The notes: a model not told the origin generated them from the letters alone. Counted from the stretch's first letter, positions 51,239 through 60,278 are shown. The stretch: 64,000 bases of DNA from Antiquaquibacter soli (GCF_030580675.1 NZ_JAUQUB010000003.1:1-64000), one strand, 5' to 3'. Numbers and translations are program-made.

Positions 51239-52549
51239 CTACGCGGCGGCGACGCGTGGTGTGGTTGATCTGGTGGGTGTCCAGTGGGGGATGCCGGGTC
51301 CTCGGATTTCGGGGAGTCCGTCTGTGATGCGCCAGTGCCAGGGTCCGGTGTCGACGGTGTGGTGGTGCCAGTAGCAGAGCAGGATGCCGTTGTCGACGTG
51401 GGTGGGTCCGCCGTCCCTCCAGGGGGTGACGTGGTGTACCTGTAAGGCGTAGTGGGGGCTGGTGCAGCCGGGGGTGGAGCAGCGGTTGCCGTCACGGGCG
51501 GCGATGGTGAGGCGTTGGGTGGGGGTGAAGCAGCGTTGGGGTGTGCTGATCCCGAACGCGGCGCCGGCGGCGGTGAGGGTGACGATGCGGAACCCGTTCG
51601 CGTCGATGAAGCGCTCGATACTGGCCCGGGAGACGGGGACATTCGATCCGGCCATGACACCGATCGGGTCACCCGCGCGGCCGTCCTCGTGGGCGAGATC
51701 CTCCAGGGTGGTGGTGACCACCACCGTCACGGGCATCCCATCCAACACGGGGGCGTCTTTGGCGCGGGCGGCGGCGATGAGGATGGTCGCGAGGGTGTCG
51801 TGGCGGCGCTGCTCCGGGGTGCGGGTATCAGTTGGCTCGTAGAGCGCGAGGTCGGGTTCCTCAGTGAACCGGGGGGTGCGGCGGTGGGCCTCCATCAACC
51901 CCAGCAGCAGCGACCCCACTTCAGGCATCAATAGCCCTGACACCGGGACAAGACCATCCGCATCCGGGCTGCCGGCTCGAAACGACCGGCGCCGCCTCGC
52001 GCGTTCCTCCCGCGGCCTGGCCCCGTCCGGGTCGATCGCGGCGGTGATCAGCGAGAACTGTCCCGCCAGCGACGTCACCGACTGCGGCACCACCGGGTGC
52101 GAACCAGAAGCATCCGACCCGGAGGCCAAGTTCACCAAGACCTGCTCGGTCGCCCCCAGCAACCCCGGCTCCACGTGCGCCTGCACGGCACCGAGCTGTC
52201 GAGTGATGAGCTCAGCAGCATCCAACCCCACCCGCTCCAACGAGGCAGCCAGCACCGGCAACCGTGCCGGCACCTCCGCCCCCGTCAACGACCGGTCCAC
52301 CCGTGTGACCGCCGCGACCGCCAACCGGGCCCGGGCCGTCTTCTCTGACACCCGCGCCAGAGTCGCGACCGCCGCCACCGGCGAGGCGAACCCCAAAGCC
52401 TCCGCCGCCCCCGTATCCACCGAACCCGCGACCCGCACCCGCGCGGCATCCACGACCCGACCGATCTCCTCCACCGCCACCACCCCGTCCACACCCGACG
52501 GCAGGGCGTCGAGCAGCTCACGCAGAGCGGTCAGGGCAGGAGAAGTCAT
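51239..52549 (-). CDS. DUF222/HNH endonuclease (13E12-type), complete
   Basis: 436 residues. The N-terminal 300 residues are the helical DUF222 domain (ALRELLDALPSGVDGVVAVEEIGRVVDAARVRVAGSVDTGAAEALGFASPVAAVATLARVSEKTA); the C-terminus is an HNH core with CSTPGCTSPHYALQVHHVTPWRDGG and NGILLCYWHHHTVD. Function is unknown; homologues are multi-copy in actinobacteria. ATG 52549 has CAAAAT and 6 nt upstream, so probably leaderless. A perfect SOS box lies 9 bp beyond that -10, implying LexA control and induction by DNA damage. A diverged paralogue enters the window at base 1. Confidence 0.92.
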   Translation of the reverse strand: MTSPALTALRELLDALPSGVDGVVAVEEIGRVVDAARVRVAGSVDTGAAEALGFASPVAAVATLARVSEKTARARLAVAAVTRVDRSLTGAEVPARLPVLAASLERVGLDAAELITRQLGAVQAHVEPGLLGATEQVLVNLASGSDASGSHPVVPQSVTSLAGQFSLITAAIDPDGARPREERARRRRSFRAGSPDADGLVPVSGLLMPEVGSLLLGLMEAHRRTPRFTEEPDLALYEPTDTRTPEQRRHDTLATILIAAARAKDAPVLDGMPVTVVVTTTLEDLAHEDGRAGDPIGVMAGSNVPVSRASIERFIDANGFRIVTLTAAGAAFGISTPQRCFTPTQRLTIAARDGNRCSTPGCTSPHYALQVHHVTPWRDGGPTHVDNGILLCYWHHHTVDTGPWHWRITDGLPEIRGPGIPHWTPTRSTTPRVAAA

Positions 52550-52570
52550 ACCCCCATTTTGCCCGGACTA

Positions 52571-52586
52571 TCGAACCTATGTTCGA
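52571..52586. promoter_or_regulatory. SOS box (LexA-binding site) of the DUF222-HNH gene
   Basis: TCGAACCTATGTTCGA: perfect 6-bp inverted arms TCGAAC/GTTCGA with a 4-nt centre, exactly the actinobacterial LexA consensus. It lies between the presumed -35 and -10 (52561-52556) of the divergent minus-strand promoter, where LexA would block transcription. Confidence 0.92.
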
Positions 52587-52608
52587 CTGAATCAGAATCT
52601 GTGGAGAA

Positions 52609-52935
52609 CTACTTCTGAGGAGAGTCGTCCTCGTCGACAACCTCGGCCTCCAAGGCCGGCGCCTCCACCGACTCCACCTCCGCCGCGACGACGCGCGCCC
52701 GCTTCGACGAGCGGCGGTCGAGCACGAGCGCGACGAGAGCCCCCACCGCAACACCGAACGGCACGGTGTAGAGCGAGAAGTACGCGAACAGCGCCGCGAA
52801 GCCGACCGCCGGATCCGACGGGAAGAGAGAGGTGACGATGAGCGTCGCGATGAGCGCGAGCCCGCCGCCCACGACCATGAACGCGCCGAACTTGGGCGCG
52901 CGGCGCACGCGGACTTCGGTGGGCTGATCGGTCAC
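52609..52935 (-). CDS. Small membrane protein (two TM helices)
   Basis: 108 residues. VTDQPTEVRVRRAPKFGAFMVVGGGLALIATLIVTSLF is a first helix after a basic N-terminus; a second follows (FGVAVGALVALVLD), then a charged, acidic C-terminus. Found beside the sterol-carrier-like gene in related genomes, from memory. No catalytic motif. GTG 52935 is preceded by GAGAAT and exactly 6 nt (52947-52942), so it probably has a leaderless mRNA. Role unknown. Confidence 0.75.
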   Translation of the reverse strand: MTDQPTEVRVRRAPKFGAFMVVGGGLALIATLIVTSLFPSDPAVGFAALFAYFSLYTVPFGVAVGALVALVLDRRSSKRARVVAAEVESVEAPALEAEVVDEDDSPQK

Positions 52936-52939
52936 GGAA

Positions 52940-53299
52940 CTATTCTCCCACCCACCGGACGGGGACATAGCCGGACAGGTCGGCTCGGGAGCCTGAGGCG
53001 TGCACGGACCCGGATGCGACGGCCTCCGCCCAGGGCTGCGACCCCGTCGCGAGGGCGAGCCAGGTCGCGGCATCCATCTCGATCACGTTCGGGGGCGTGC
53101 CTCGCGTGTGGCGCGGCCCTTCGATGGCCTGCACCGCACCGAACGGAGGCACACGCACCTCGACCGAATTGCCTTCGGCCGACTCGGCGAGCACCTGCAG
53201 CAGGTAGCGCACAGCGGTCGCCCGGTCGGGCGCGGAACCGGCGAGCGCCGCCTCGACCGCCGCGACGCCGATCTCGGCAGGAATCCGTTTCGGAGGCAT
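52940..53299 (-). CDS. Bacterial sterol-carrier-like (SCP_3) protein
   Basis: 119 residues. MPPKRIPAEIGVAAVEAALAGSAPDRATAVRYLLQVLAE, then VEVRVPPFGAVQAIEGPRHTRGTPPNVIEMDAATWLALATG, the pattern of the small SCP-2-like/mycothiol-associated SCP_3 family. It probably binds a hydrophobic ligand; no enzyme residues are seen. The gene is typical of the purine cluster in actinobacteria. ATG 53299 is 6 nt after TAGCGT on the minus strand (53311-53306). It stands 4 nt before the small membrane gene. Confidence 0.8.
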   Translation of the reverse strand: MPPKRIPAEIGVAAVEAALAGSAPDRATAVRYLLQVLAESAEGNSVEVRVPPFGAVQAIEGPRHTRGTPPNVIEMDAATWLALATGSQPWAEAVASGSVHASGSRADLSGYVPVRWVGE

Positions 53300-53338
53300 A
53301 CCCCTACGCTACGCGCGACCACCGCCCACGCTACGGCC

Positions 53339-53785
53339 CTACGGCGCAACCGCCTCGCGGTACTCCTTGTAGCCCGGGCCGAGCACCGCGAGGATCGAGA
53401 TCGACCCGACCGCGCCCGCGAACCCTGCCGACCAGTCGAGGTCGCGCGTGTCGATCCCGGTGACCACCGAGAGCACGCCGGTCGAGACGATCGCGAGCTC
53501 CAGCAGCACCCACGCGACGGCGATGACGCGCACCGTCGTCGTTGACCTCACGAACACGGTCGTGGTGACGCCGTGGCGCAGGATGAAGGTCGCGAAGAGT
53601 GCCCCGATGAGGGTCGAGACGAAGGCGAGCGCGACGGCGACGAGCGACGGCAGCTCGAACTCGGCGGCGCTCGCGAGACCGATCACGAGCAGCCACGTGT
53701 TGATGACGGCCGCCGCCCAGTAGACGGCGAGCCACACTCGCTGGGTGAGGGGCGCCTTCGGGCGCACGTGCTCGGCGTCGGTCAT
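53339..53785 (-). CDS. Uncharacterised four-helix membrane protein
   Basis: 148 residues, four transmembrane helices (WLAVYWAAAVINTWLLVIGLASAAEF, then two more, and GFAGAVGSISILAVLG). Acidic N-terminus. No recognisable motif. ATG has AAGGGAGAGACC upstream (Shine-Dalgarno). It is the first of a leftward trio ending in the two-helix protein. Function not assigned. Confidence 0.7.
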   Translation of the reverse strand: MTDAEHVRPKAPLTQRVWLAVYWAAAVINTWLLVIGLASAAEFELPSLVAVALAFVSTLIGALFATFILRHGVTTTVFVRSTTTVRVIAVAWVLLELAIVSTGVLSVVTGIDTRDLDWSAGFAGAVGSISILAVLGPGYKEYREAVAP

Positions 53786-53797
53786 GGTCTCTCCCTT

Positions 53798-53837
53798 GCG
53801 GTGGGATGCGGCAGGATGCGGTGGGATGCGGCGGCGG
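53798..53837 (+). repeat. 20-bp imperfect tandem repeat
   Basis: Two copies of a unit beginning GCGGTGGGATGCGGC lie upstream of purD, between divergent genes. Could be a duplicated site or slippage product; no role inferred. Confidence 0.45.
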
Positions 53838-53885
53838 CCCTATTGTGTCGGTTCCGTGCATCCACGCGCTAGGTAGGGTTGAGGC

Positions 53886-55127
53886 GTGCGAATCCTCGTC
53901 CTCGGCTCCGGTGCGCGTGAGCACGCCATCATCACCTCCCTGCTCAGCGAGAACGCGGGCCACGAGATCATCGCAGCACCGGGCAACGCGGGCATCGCGG
54001 CGGTCGTCGACACGGTCGCCCTCGACCCGACGCGAGGCGACGTCGTGAGCGCCTACGCCCTCGACAACGACATCGAGCTCGTCGTCATCGGCCCGGAGGC
54101 ACCGCTCGTCGCGGGTGTCGCGGACGCCCTCCGCCAGCGCGGCATCGCCGTCTTCGGTCCCGGCAAGGCCGCCGCCGCGCTCGAGGGCTCGAAGACGTTC
54201 GCGAAGCGGATCATGGATGACGCGGGCGTCCCCACCGGCCGTGCAACCCGCGCGGGCACGATCGACGAAGCGCTCGAGGCCATCGACGAGTACGGCGCCC
54301 CCTACGTCATCAAGGCCGACGGACTCGCCGCCGGCAAGGGGGTGCTCGTCACCCCGGACCGCGACGCCGCCGTCGCCCACGCGGACTACTGGCTCGCCCA
54401 GGGAGCGGTGCTCGTCGAGGAGTACCTCGCCGGCCAGGAGGTCTCGCTCTTCCTGCTGAGCGACGGCCACACCGTGCTTCCGCTGTCGCCCGCGCAGGAC
54501 TACAAGCGCGTCTTCGACGGCGACGAGGGCCCCAACACCGGCGGCATGGGCGCGTACAGCCCGCTGCCGTGGCTGCCGGAGGGCTTCGTCGACGAGGTCA
54601 TCGACACGATCGCGGTCCCGACGATCCGCCAGCTCGCGAGCGAGCGCACCCCGTTCATCGGTCTGCTCTACTGCGGGCTCATCGTCACGAGCAAGGGCAT
54701 CCGCGTCATCGAGTTCAACGCGCGCTTCGGCGACCCCGAGACTCAGGTCGTGCTGCCCCGGCTGCGCACCCCCCTCTCCGGGCTGCTGTTCGCGGCGGCG
54801 ACGGGCGAGCTCGCGTCGCACCCACGCCCCGAGTTCTCGGACGACGTCGCGGTCACGGTCGTGCTCGCGAGCGAGGGCTACCCGGAGGACCCGATCACCG
54901 GCCGCCCGATCACCGGCCTCGACATCGTCCACGACGTCTCGATCGCTCACGCCGCGACCGCTCTCGTCGACGGCCAGTACGTCGCCACCGGCGGTCGCGT
55001 CCTCAGCGTCGTCGGCCTCGGTGCAGATTTCGCGGATGCCCGGCGCAAGGTCTACACCGCCCTCGAGTCGATCTCCCTCGAGGGTGCCCACTACCGCACC
55101 GACATCGCCCAGCGGGTCGCGCAGTGA
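53886..55127 (+). CDS. purD: Phosphoribosylamine-glycine ligase (GAR synthetase)
   Basis: 413 residues, ATP-grasp enzyme. [64 protein letters not shown] and [20 protein letters not shown] are standard PurD landmarks; [15 protein letters not shown] holds the loop that closes on phosphoribosylamine. It makes GAR in step two of purine synthesis. GTG 53886 follows TAGGGT (53874-53879) with 6 nt, so leaderless. It overlaps purC by GTGA. Confidence 0.96.
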   Translation: MRILVLGSGAREHAIITSLLSENAGHEIIAAPGNAGIAAVVDTVALDPTRGDVVSAYALDNDIELVVIGPEAPLVAGVADALRQRGIAVFGPGKAAAALEGSKTFAKRIMDDAGVPTGRATRAGTIDEALEAIDEYGAPYVIKADGLAAGKGVLVTPDRDAAVAHADYWLAQGAVLVEEYLAGQEVSLFLLSDGHTVLPLSPAQDYKRVFDGDEGPNTGGMGAYSPLPWLPEGFVDEVIDTIAVPTIRQLASERTPFIGLLYCGLIVTSKGIRVIEFNARFGDPETQVVLPRLRTPLSGLLFAAATGELASHPRPEFSDDVAVTVVLASEGYPEDPITGRPITGLDIVHDVSIAHAATALVDGQYVATGGRVLSVVGLGADFADARRKVYTALESISLEGAHYRTDIAQRVAQ

Positions 55128-56008
55128 GCGACGACGCGACGAAGGGGGCCGGGCAGGTGCTCGACGGCTGGGAGCACGTCTACTCGGGCAAGGTGCGCGA
55201 CCTGTACCGGTCGGCCGAGCATCCGGGCCTCGTGCTCATGGTCGCGAGCGACCGGGTGAGCGCGTTCGACCACGTGCTCGAGCCGGGCATCCCGGGCAAG
55301 GGGGAGCTGTTGACGCGGCTCAGCCGCTGGTGGTTCGCGCACCTGGATGTTCCGAACCATCTGGCCGCGGACGAGTCGGCGATCCCGGCGGAGGTCACGA
55401 GCCGCGCCATGCTCGTCCGCACCCTCGACATGTACCCGATCGAGTGCGTCGTGCGCGGCTACCTCGTCGGCAGCGGGTGGGCCGAGTATCGCCAGTCGCA
55501 GTCGGTGTGCGGCATCCCGCTTCCCGCCGGCCTCGGCGAGGGCGACCGCCTGCCGGAGCCGATCTACACTCCCGCGTTCAAGGCACCGATGGGCGAGCAC
55601 GACGAGAACATCAGCTTCGAGCGCAGCGTCGAGCTCGTCGGCCTCGACGCCGCGACGGCGTTGCGGGATGCCTCGCTCGCGATCTTCGCGGCGGCCTCGG
55701 CGATCGCGGAGGAACGCGGTGTCATCCTCGCCGACACGAAGTTCGAGTTCGGCGCCGACCCGGAGACCGGCGAGCTGACCCTTGCCGACGAGGTGCTCAC
55801 CTCCGACAGCAGCCGGTACTGGGACGCCGAGCTCTACGCCGCCGGTGGCGCCGATCGGCTCTCGAGCTTCGACAAGCAGATCGTGCGCGACTGGCTCGCG
55901 GCGAACTGGGACAAGACAGGAACCCCGCCGACTCTCCCGCACGAGATCGTGGAGCAGACCGCCGCGCGCTACCGGGAGCTCCTCGAGCGCCTCACCGGTG
56001 GTGTGTAA
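55124..56008 (+). CDS. purC: Phosphoribosylaminoimidazole-succinocarboxamide synthase
   Basis: 294 residues, typical of the longer actinobacterial form. VYSGKVRDLYRS near the N-terminus, ASDRVSAFDHVLEPGIPGKGELL, LVRTLDMYPIECVVRGYLVGSGW, and ADTKFEFGADPETGELTLADEVLTSDSSRYWDAELY are diagnostic. It joins CAIR with aspartate. GTG overlaps the purD stop (GTGA), so the two are translationally coupled. No other purine genes follow. Confidence 0.96.
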   Translation: MSDDATKGAGQVLDGWEHVYSGKVRDLYRSAEHPGLVLMVASDRVSAFDHVLEPGIPGKGELLTRLSRWWFAHLDVPNHLAADESAIPAEVTSRAMLVRTLDMYPIECVVRGYLVGSGWAEYRQSQSVCGIPLPAGLGEGDRLPEPIYTPAFKAPMGEHDENISFERSVELVGLDAATALRDASLAIFAAASAIAEERGVILADTKFEFGADPETGELTLADEVLTSDSSRYWDAELYAAGGADRLSSFDKQIVRDWLAANWDKTGTPPTLPHEIVEQTAARYRELLERLTGGV

Positions 56009-56047
56009 AGCTCACCCAGCGCCCCCCGCGTCGGGCATGCTAATCGC

Positions 56048-57133
56048 ATGACCGTCTTGCCGCCGCCCGGCCCCGCTCCCCTCGAGCCCGCCGCGCCGGT
56101 CGTTCACACGGAGATCCCGGCCGTCCCCGGCCGTCGTCGGCGGTGGGTCCCGGTCGTGCTCGCCGGGGGCGCGCTGCTCGCCCTCCTCGGCGGCGCGGCG
56201 GTCGCCGTCGCGATCGTGTCCGCCCAACGCACGCCGCAGGCCGCGGCGTCGGCGTTCCTCGACGAGCTCGTGGCCGGGGATGCCGCGGGCGCCCAGTCGC
56301 TCCTGGCGAGCATCCCGAGCGGCAATCCCGTGCTCCTCCAGCCGGACACGTACGCGGCGACCTCCGACCGCCTCGACGGCTACACGGTGCTCTCCACCGC
56401 GGTGGACGGATCGAGCGCCACGGCGGAGGTCGAGTTCGAGCAGGCGGGCGAGCGGTACACGCAGGAGCTGCCTCTCGTGCTCGTGCGCAAGGATCTCGGG
56501 CTCTTCGACGTGTGGCGCATCTCGAGCGACGCCCTCCCCTCCGTGTACGTGACGTTCGCGCGGCCCGACAGCATGGGGCTCGAGGTCAACGGCACCGAGT
56601 TCGGCGGGCTCGAGGGCGCCTTCGATCTCGATGTCCCAGCCTTCCCCGGCACGTACGACTTCGAGCCGATCGGCGGCACCGACTACTACGGCGCCGAGCC
56701 GGTCACAGTCTCGCTGCGCTTCGACGACACGGATGACCCGGCCACCGTCGCGCTCCCGGTGCGACTCACCGACGCGGGAGTCGCCGCCGCCACCTCCGCC
56801 GTGGATGCGACTCTCGACGCGTGCCTCGCCCAACCGGTCCTCGCGCCCCAGCCGAACTGCGGATTCTCCGTCGCCCAGGATGACGCGACCTACTCGAACG
56901 TCCGCTGGACCCTCGTCACCCGCCCCGCCGTGACCTTCGGCGAGTACTCCGCCGGGGACGGGTGGGCGGTCATCCCCGCCTCCCCCGGCACCCTGCGCCT
57001 GGATGCGGACTACGAGACCGCGACGGAGCGCGGCACCGCGCAGAGCGTGATCGACGGGTTCGAGCAGTCGGGGGCGATCAGCTCGATCGACGAGTCGGGC
57101 ACGGCCGTCTTCGAGAGCGTGGAGTACCGCTAG
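56048..57133 (+). CDS. Membrane-anchored extracytoplasmic protein, unknown function
   Basis: 361 residues. A Pro-rich cytosolic N-terminus, one transmembrane helix (VPVVLAGGALLALLGGAAVAVAIV) and an extracytoplasmic region of about 300 residues (QAAASAFLDELVAGDAAGAQSLLASI, then beta-rich repeats). The QA-x-x-A-x-x-FL region is like the DUF4878 or NTF2-like anchored lumenal domains. Two Cys in CLAQPVLAPQPNC might form a disulfide. ATG 56048 has CATGCT and 6 nt upstream, a weak -10. Its stop shares CTAG with the convergent marR gene. Confidence 0.7.
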   Translation: MTVLPPPGPAPLEPAAPVVHTEIPAVPGRRRRWVPVVLAGGALLALLGGAAVAVAIVSAQRTPQAAASAFLDELVAGDAAGAQSLLASIPSGNPVLLQPDTYAATSDRLDGYTVLSTAVDGSSATAEVEFEQAGERYTQELPLVLVRKDLGLFDVWRISSDALPSVYVTFARPDSMGLEVNGTEFGGLEGAFDLDVPAFPGTYDFEPIGGTDYYGAEPVTVSLRFDDTDDPATVALPVRLTDAGVAAATSAVDATLDACLAQPVLAPQPNCGFSVAQDDATYSNVRWTLVTRPAVTFGEYSAGDGWAVIPASPGTLRLDADYETATERGTAQSVIDGFEQSGAISSIDESGTAVFESVEYR

Positions 57134-57564
57134 CGCAGTCGCGCGCTGATGCCGGTGGCGAGCGCCGCGAGGGTCTCGAGTTCGGCATCCGCGAGCCCGT
57201 GGAGGGCGGGGAGACGCACCTCCGCGACCTGTCCCGGGGTGACGGCGCGCACAACGCCCTCTCCCGCGCCGGTCAGCTCCAGGTGCGTGACGCGGCGATC
57301 GCTCGCCGACTTGGAGCGGCGCACCCAACCGGACCGCTCGAGGCTCGCGACCGCGTGGGTGAGGCGGCTCGTGGAGTACCCGAGTTCTGCCGCGAGCTCG
57401 GACATCGTGAGTCGGTGCTCGCCCGCCTCGTACAGGAAGACGAGCAGCTTGTAGTACGCGTGCGGGATGCCGCCGTCCCGGCGCGACTGCCGGTCGAGCG
57501 CTTCATCGAGCGAGTGGGCGAGCATCACGAGCGCTCGCCAGGCCTCCTGCTGCCGGGCATCCAC
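57130..57564 (-). CDS. MarR-family transcriptional regulator
   Basis: 144 residues. The winged helix reads LTMSELAAELGYSTSRLTHAVASLERSGWVRRSKSASDRRVTHLELTGAG, with the wing Arg-Arg. Homologues control the divergent ring-cleavage or detoxification gene. GTG 57564 is 6 nt after TAGCCT (57576-57571), leaderless. The palindrome and a neighbouring dyad in the 49-bp divergent gap are the likely operator. Ligand unknown. Confidence 0.9.
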   Translation of the reverse strand: MDARQQEAWRALVMLAHSLDEALDRQSRRDGGIPHAYYKLLVFLYEAGEHRLTMSELAAELGYSTSRLTHAVASLERSGWVRRSKSASDRRVTHLELTGAGEGVVRAVTPGQVAEVRLPALHGLADAELETLAALATGISARLR

Positions 57565-57585
57565 CGCCCCAGGCTATCGGAATAT

Positions 57586-57605
57586 TTGAACTCTCAACTA
57601 AGTTG
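57586..57605. promoter_or_regulatory. Candidate MarR operator
   Basis: CAACTAAGTTG (57595-57605) is a perfect palindrome around one base; TTGA/TCAA (57586-57597) forms an overlapping dyad. Both lie between the marR and VOC start codons, close to the marR -10. Confidence 0.65.
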
Positions 57606-57613
57606 GGTTCGAC

Positions 57614-58483
57614 ATGAGCACGAACGAACCCCTCCTCGCCGCCGACACCGCCATGGGCCCGGTGACACTGCGCGTCGGCGATCTGGACGCGATGACCCGC
57701 TATTACCGGGATGCTGTGGCCCTGAGCATCCTCGAGGAGACCCCCTCCTCGGTCGTCCTCGGCCGCGGCGCCGTCCCGTCGATCGTGCTCGAGCACGCCC
57801 CGGAGCTCAAGCACGCGAGCCCCCGAGATGCCGGGCTCTTCCACACCGCGATCCTGTTCGACACCGAAGAGGCCCTCGCCGCCGCGGTGTACTCGGTCGC
57901 CCGCCAGTACCCGAACACGTTCACCGGCAGCTCCGACCACCTCGTGAGCAAGGCGTTCTACTTCACCGACCCCGAGGGCAACGGCGTCGAGCTGTACTGG
58001 GACCGCGACCGCACCCAGTGGAGCTGGGCGCACGGCACGATCGAGATGGGGACGGTGTTCCTCGACCCGAACCGGTTCCTGCAGGAGCACCTCACCGAGG
58101 CGGCCGTGGAGGCACCCGCGATCGGCGGGGCCCGTGTCGGGCACGTGCACCTTCAGGTGGGGGACATCCCGTCCGCCCGCGAGTTCTACGTGTCGCGCCT
58201 CGGCTTCGACGAGACCGCCGCTTACGGACCGCAAGCGCTCTTCGTGAGCGCGGGCGGGTACCACCACCACATGGCGATGAACACGTGGAACAGCCAGGGC
58301 GCGGGCAAGCGCGGCCTCGCGCTCGGCCTCGGCCGGGTCGACATCGAGGTGCCGTCGACGGACGACGTCGGCGCGCTCGTCGAGCGCATGAGGCACTACG
58401 GCGTCGAGACCCGAGACGACGGTAGGTCGGTGAGCTTCGACGACCCCTGGGCGAACCTCATTCGGGTGGTCGCGGCGAGCTAG
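57614..58483 (+). CDS. CatE-like two-domain VOC dioxygenase
   Basis: 289 residues made of two VOC modules (AMGPVTLRVGDLDAMTRYYRDAVALS; ARVGHVHLQVGDIPSAREFYVSRLGFDE). Metal ligands are likely His at HTAILFD, His in HVHLQV, and Glu in the final GVELYWDRD strand. The layout and length match the CatE/YfiE-type extradiol or quinone-related dioxygenases that MarR regulators control in bacilli. The natural substrate is unknown. ATG 57614; no clear Shine-Dalgarno. Confidence 0.85.
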   Translation: MSTNEPLLAADTAMGPVTLRVGDLDAMTRYYRDAVALSILEETPSSVVLGRGAVPSIVLEHAPELKHASPRDAGLFHTAILFDTEEALAAAVYSVARQYPNTFTGSSDHLVSKAFYFTDPEGNGVELYWDRDRTQWSWAHGTIEMGTVFLDPNRFLQEHLTEAAVEAPAIGGARVGHVHLQVGDIPSAREFYVSRLGFDETAAYGPQALFVSAGGYHHHMAMNTWNSQGAGKRGLALGLGRVDIEVPSTDDVGALVERMRHYGVETRDDGRSVSFDDPWANLIRVVAAS

Positions 58484-58499
58484 GGCTTCGCGTGGCCGG

Positions 58500-59510
58500 T
58501 CAGCCGCCGAGCCGCTCGTCGAGCTCGCGGATGACCGGCCACGCGCCCTCCTCCGAGTTCGAGAGGACGACGAGGTCGACGCCGTCCTCGAGGTAGTGGC
58601 GGACGATCCCGGACACCCCGGGGTTCACGCCCTCCTTGTAGTAGGAGCGCACCGTGCCGTCCTCGTTCATGTCGAACTCGAGACCGAAACCGAACATCGT
58701 CGACTCGTCGTGCTCCACCTGGGGAGTGAAGAACTCCTCAGTGTGCTCCGCGTCGAGGAGGGTGCCGTCGCGGACGGCGTCGAGGAAGCGCAGCAGATCG
58801 GCCGCGGTGACCTGCGCCCCGGCATCCGGCGACCCGATGGGCGGGTAGGAGTAGATGTTCGAGCGCCACACCCCGTCGACGAGGTCCCAGCCCTCCGCGA
58901 CGCGGGGGGCGGCGTCCCGGCGGTCGTAGAAACCGGAGTCGAGCATCCCGGCCCTCGTGAACACCTCGTCGAACACGTACTGCCGATACGGCACGCCCGT
59001 GACCTTCTCGATGGCCAGCCCGGCGAGCACGTAGCCCACGTTGCAGTAGCGGCACACCGTGCCCGGCTCCGCGAGCGGCTCCTTGTGCACGAACTGCGGG
59101 AGGAAGTCCTTCGTCTGAATGATCGAGTAGTTCGGGATGTCGGTGAAGAGGGCCTCGTAGCTCTCGCCGGCCTCCTCGTCCGCGTCATCCGCGATGCCGC
59201 TCGTGTGGGTGAGCAGGTGCAGCAGCGTGACGGCCGGGCTGATGGTCGTGCCCGCCAGGTCGACGTAGTGGTGGATGCTCGTCTCGAGGTCGAGCTCGCC
59301 CTTGCCGACGAGCTGCAGCACGCCGACCGCGGTGAACAGCTTCGTGATCGACGCGGTGTCGAAGCGCGTGTCGAGCGTGTTCGGCACTCCCCAGCGCTGG
59401 CTCGCGAGCCCCGTCGCCTGCTCGAACAGCGTCGTCGGGCCGCGGCGAACGACCACCGCCCCGCTGAAGTCGTGGTCGGCGAGGAAGGCGTCGAGTCCGG
59501 AGGTGTCCAT
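58500..59510 (-). CDS. Serine hydrolase (class C beta-lactamase/DD-peptidase fold)
   Basis: 336 residues. SITK (catalytic SxxK) sits in TASITKLFTAVG, YCN (YxN) in RYCNVGYVLAG, and the KTG-like end near SGIVRHYLEDG. No signal peptide is obvious, so it is probably cytosolic, an esterase or amidase rather than a cell-wall enzyme. ATG 59510 was chosen because MDTSGLDAFLADHDFSG starts the fold; TACGCT lies 7 nt upstream (59523-59518). Divergent from the SGNH hydrolase with 27 bp between starts. Confidence 0.87.
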   Translation of the reverse strand: MDTSGLDAFLADHDFSGAVVVRRGPTTLFEQATGLASQRWGVPNTLDTRFDTASITKLFTAVGVLQLVGKGELDLETSIHHYVDLAGTTISPAVTLLHLLTHTSGIADDADEEAGESYEALFTDIPNYSIIQTKDFLPQFVHKEPLAEPGTVCRYCNVGYVLAGLAIEKVTGVPYRQYVFDEVFTRAGMLDSGFYDRRDAAPRVAEGWDLVDGVWRSNIYSYPPIGSPDAGAQVTAADLLRFLDAVRDGTLLDAEHTEEFFTPQVEHDESTMFGFGLEFDMNEDGTVRSYYKEGVNPGVSGIVRHYLEDGVDLVVLSNSEEGAWPVIRELDERLGG

Positions 59511-59537
59511 GGCCTCCAGCGTAGCTAGCATGGCCCC

Positions 59538-60278
59538 GTGAACGCCCTTCGCCGACTCAGCCGAGTGGCCGTCATCCCGACCGGTGCGGTCGTCTACCTG
59601 CAGGGCCGACGGTTGCGCCGCGACGTCCCGCGATTGCCGGATGCCGCGCTCCCCTGGCACGGGGAGCTCCCCGGCCCCGACCCGCTCCGACTGCTCGTGC
59701 TCGGCGACTCGACCGCCGCGGGAGTCGGTGCCGACACCCAGGACGAGGCCCTCCCCGGTCAGCTCGGCCGCGAGCTGTCCGCGCTCACCGGCCGCGGGGT
59801 GAGCTGGCGCGCGATCGGCGAGAACGGCGCCGACGCCCGCGAGTTGATCGAGCGCTACCTCGACGAGGCGTGCGCACTCGGGCCGCAGGACGTGGTGTTC
59901 CTGAGCATCGGGGCGAACGACGCCCTCGGGCTGCGCTCGCGGGGTGCGTTCGTGCGCGACATCCGGGTTCTGCTCGATCGGCTGCGGGAGGCGTCGCCGG
60001 ATGCCGCCATCCTCATGTCGAGCCTGCCGGCGTTCTTCCGCTTCGAGCTGCTGCCGCAACCCCTCAAGTGGCACCTGTACCTGCACTCCCGCAGTCTCGA
60101 GGACGGCGCGCGGGCCGTGGTCGAGGCGTTTCCCGGGGCGCACATGTCGCCGCCGCCCCCGCCGTACACGGAGGGGTTCTTCGCGAGCGACCTGTTCCAC
60201 CCGGGCCCGATCGGCTACCGCGACTGGGCGCGGTTCGCGGTGGAGGACGCGGTCAGCGCGGGGATGCTGCGCGGCTGA
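59538..60278 (+). CDS. SGNH/GDSL-family hydrolase
   Basis: 246 residues. Block I LLVLGDSTAAGVGADTQ (Ser in GDS), block III SIGANDALG, and block V DLFHPGPIGYRDW (Asp and His). The N-terminus has a hydrophobic stretch (SRVAVIPTGAVVYLQG) that may anchor it. Such esterases or lipases act on acyl or acetyl groups. GTG 59538 follows TAGCAT (59526-59531) with 6 nt. A nested inverted repeat lies downstream. Confidence 0.87.
   Translation: MNALRRLSRVAVIPTGAVVYLQGRRLRRDVPRLPDAALPWHGELPGPDPLRLLVLGDSTAAGVGADTQDEALPGQLGRELSALTGRGVSWRAIGENGADARELIERYLDEACALGPQDVVFLSIGANDALGLRSRGAFVRDIRVLLDRLREASPDAAILMSSLPAFFRFELLPQPLKWHLYLHSRSLEDGARAVVEAFPGAHMSPPPPPYTEGFFASDLFHPGPIGYRDWARFAVEDAVSAGMLRG

Noticed and set aside
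53798-53837. Tandem repeat upstream of purD as a purine operator
   Set aside because: G-rich direct repeat with no dyad symmetry and no known purine regulator motif; kept only as a repeat.
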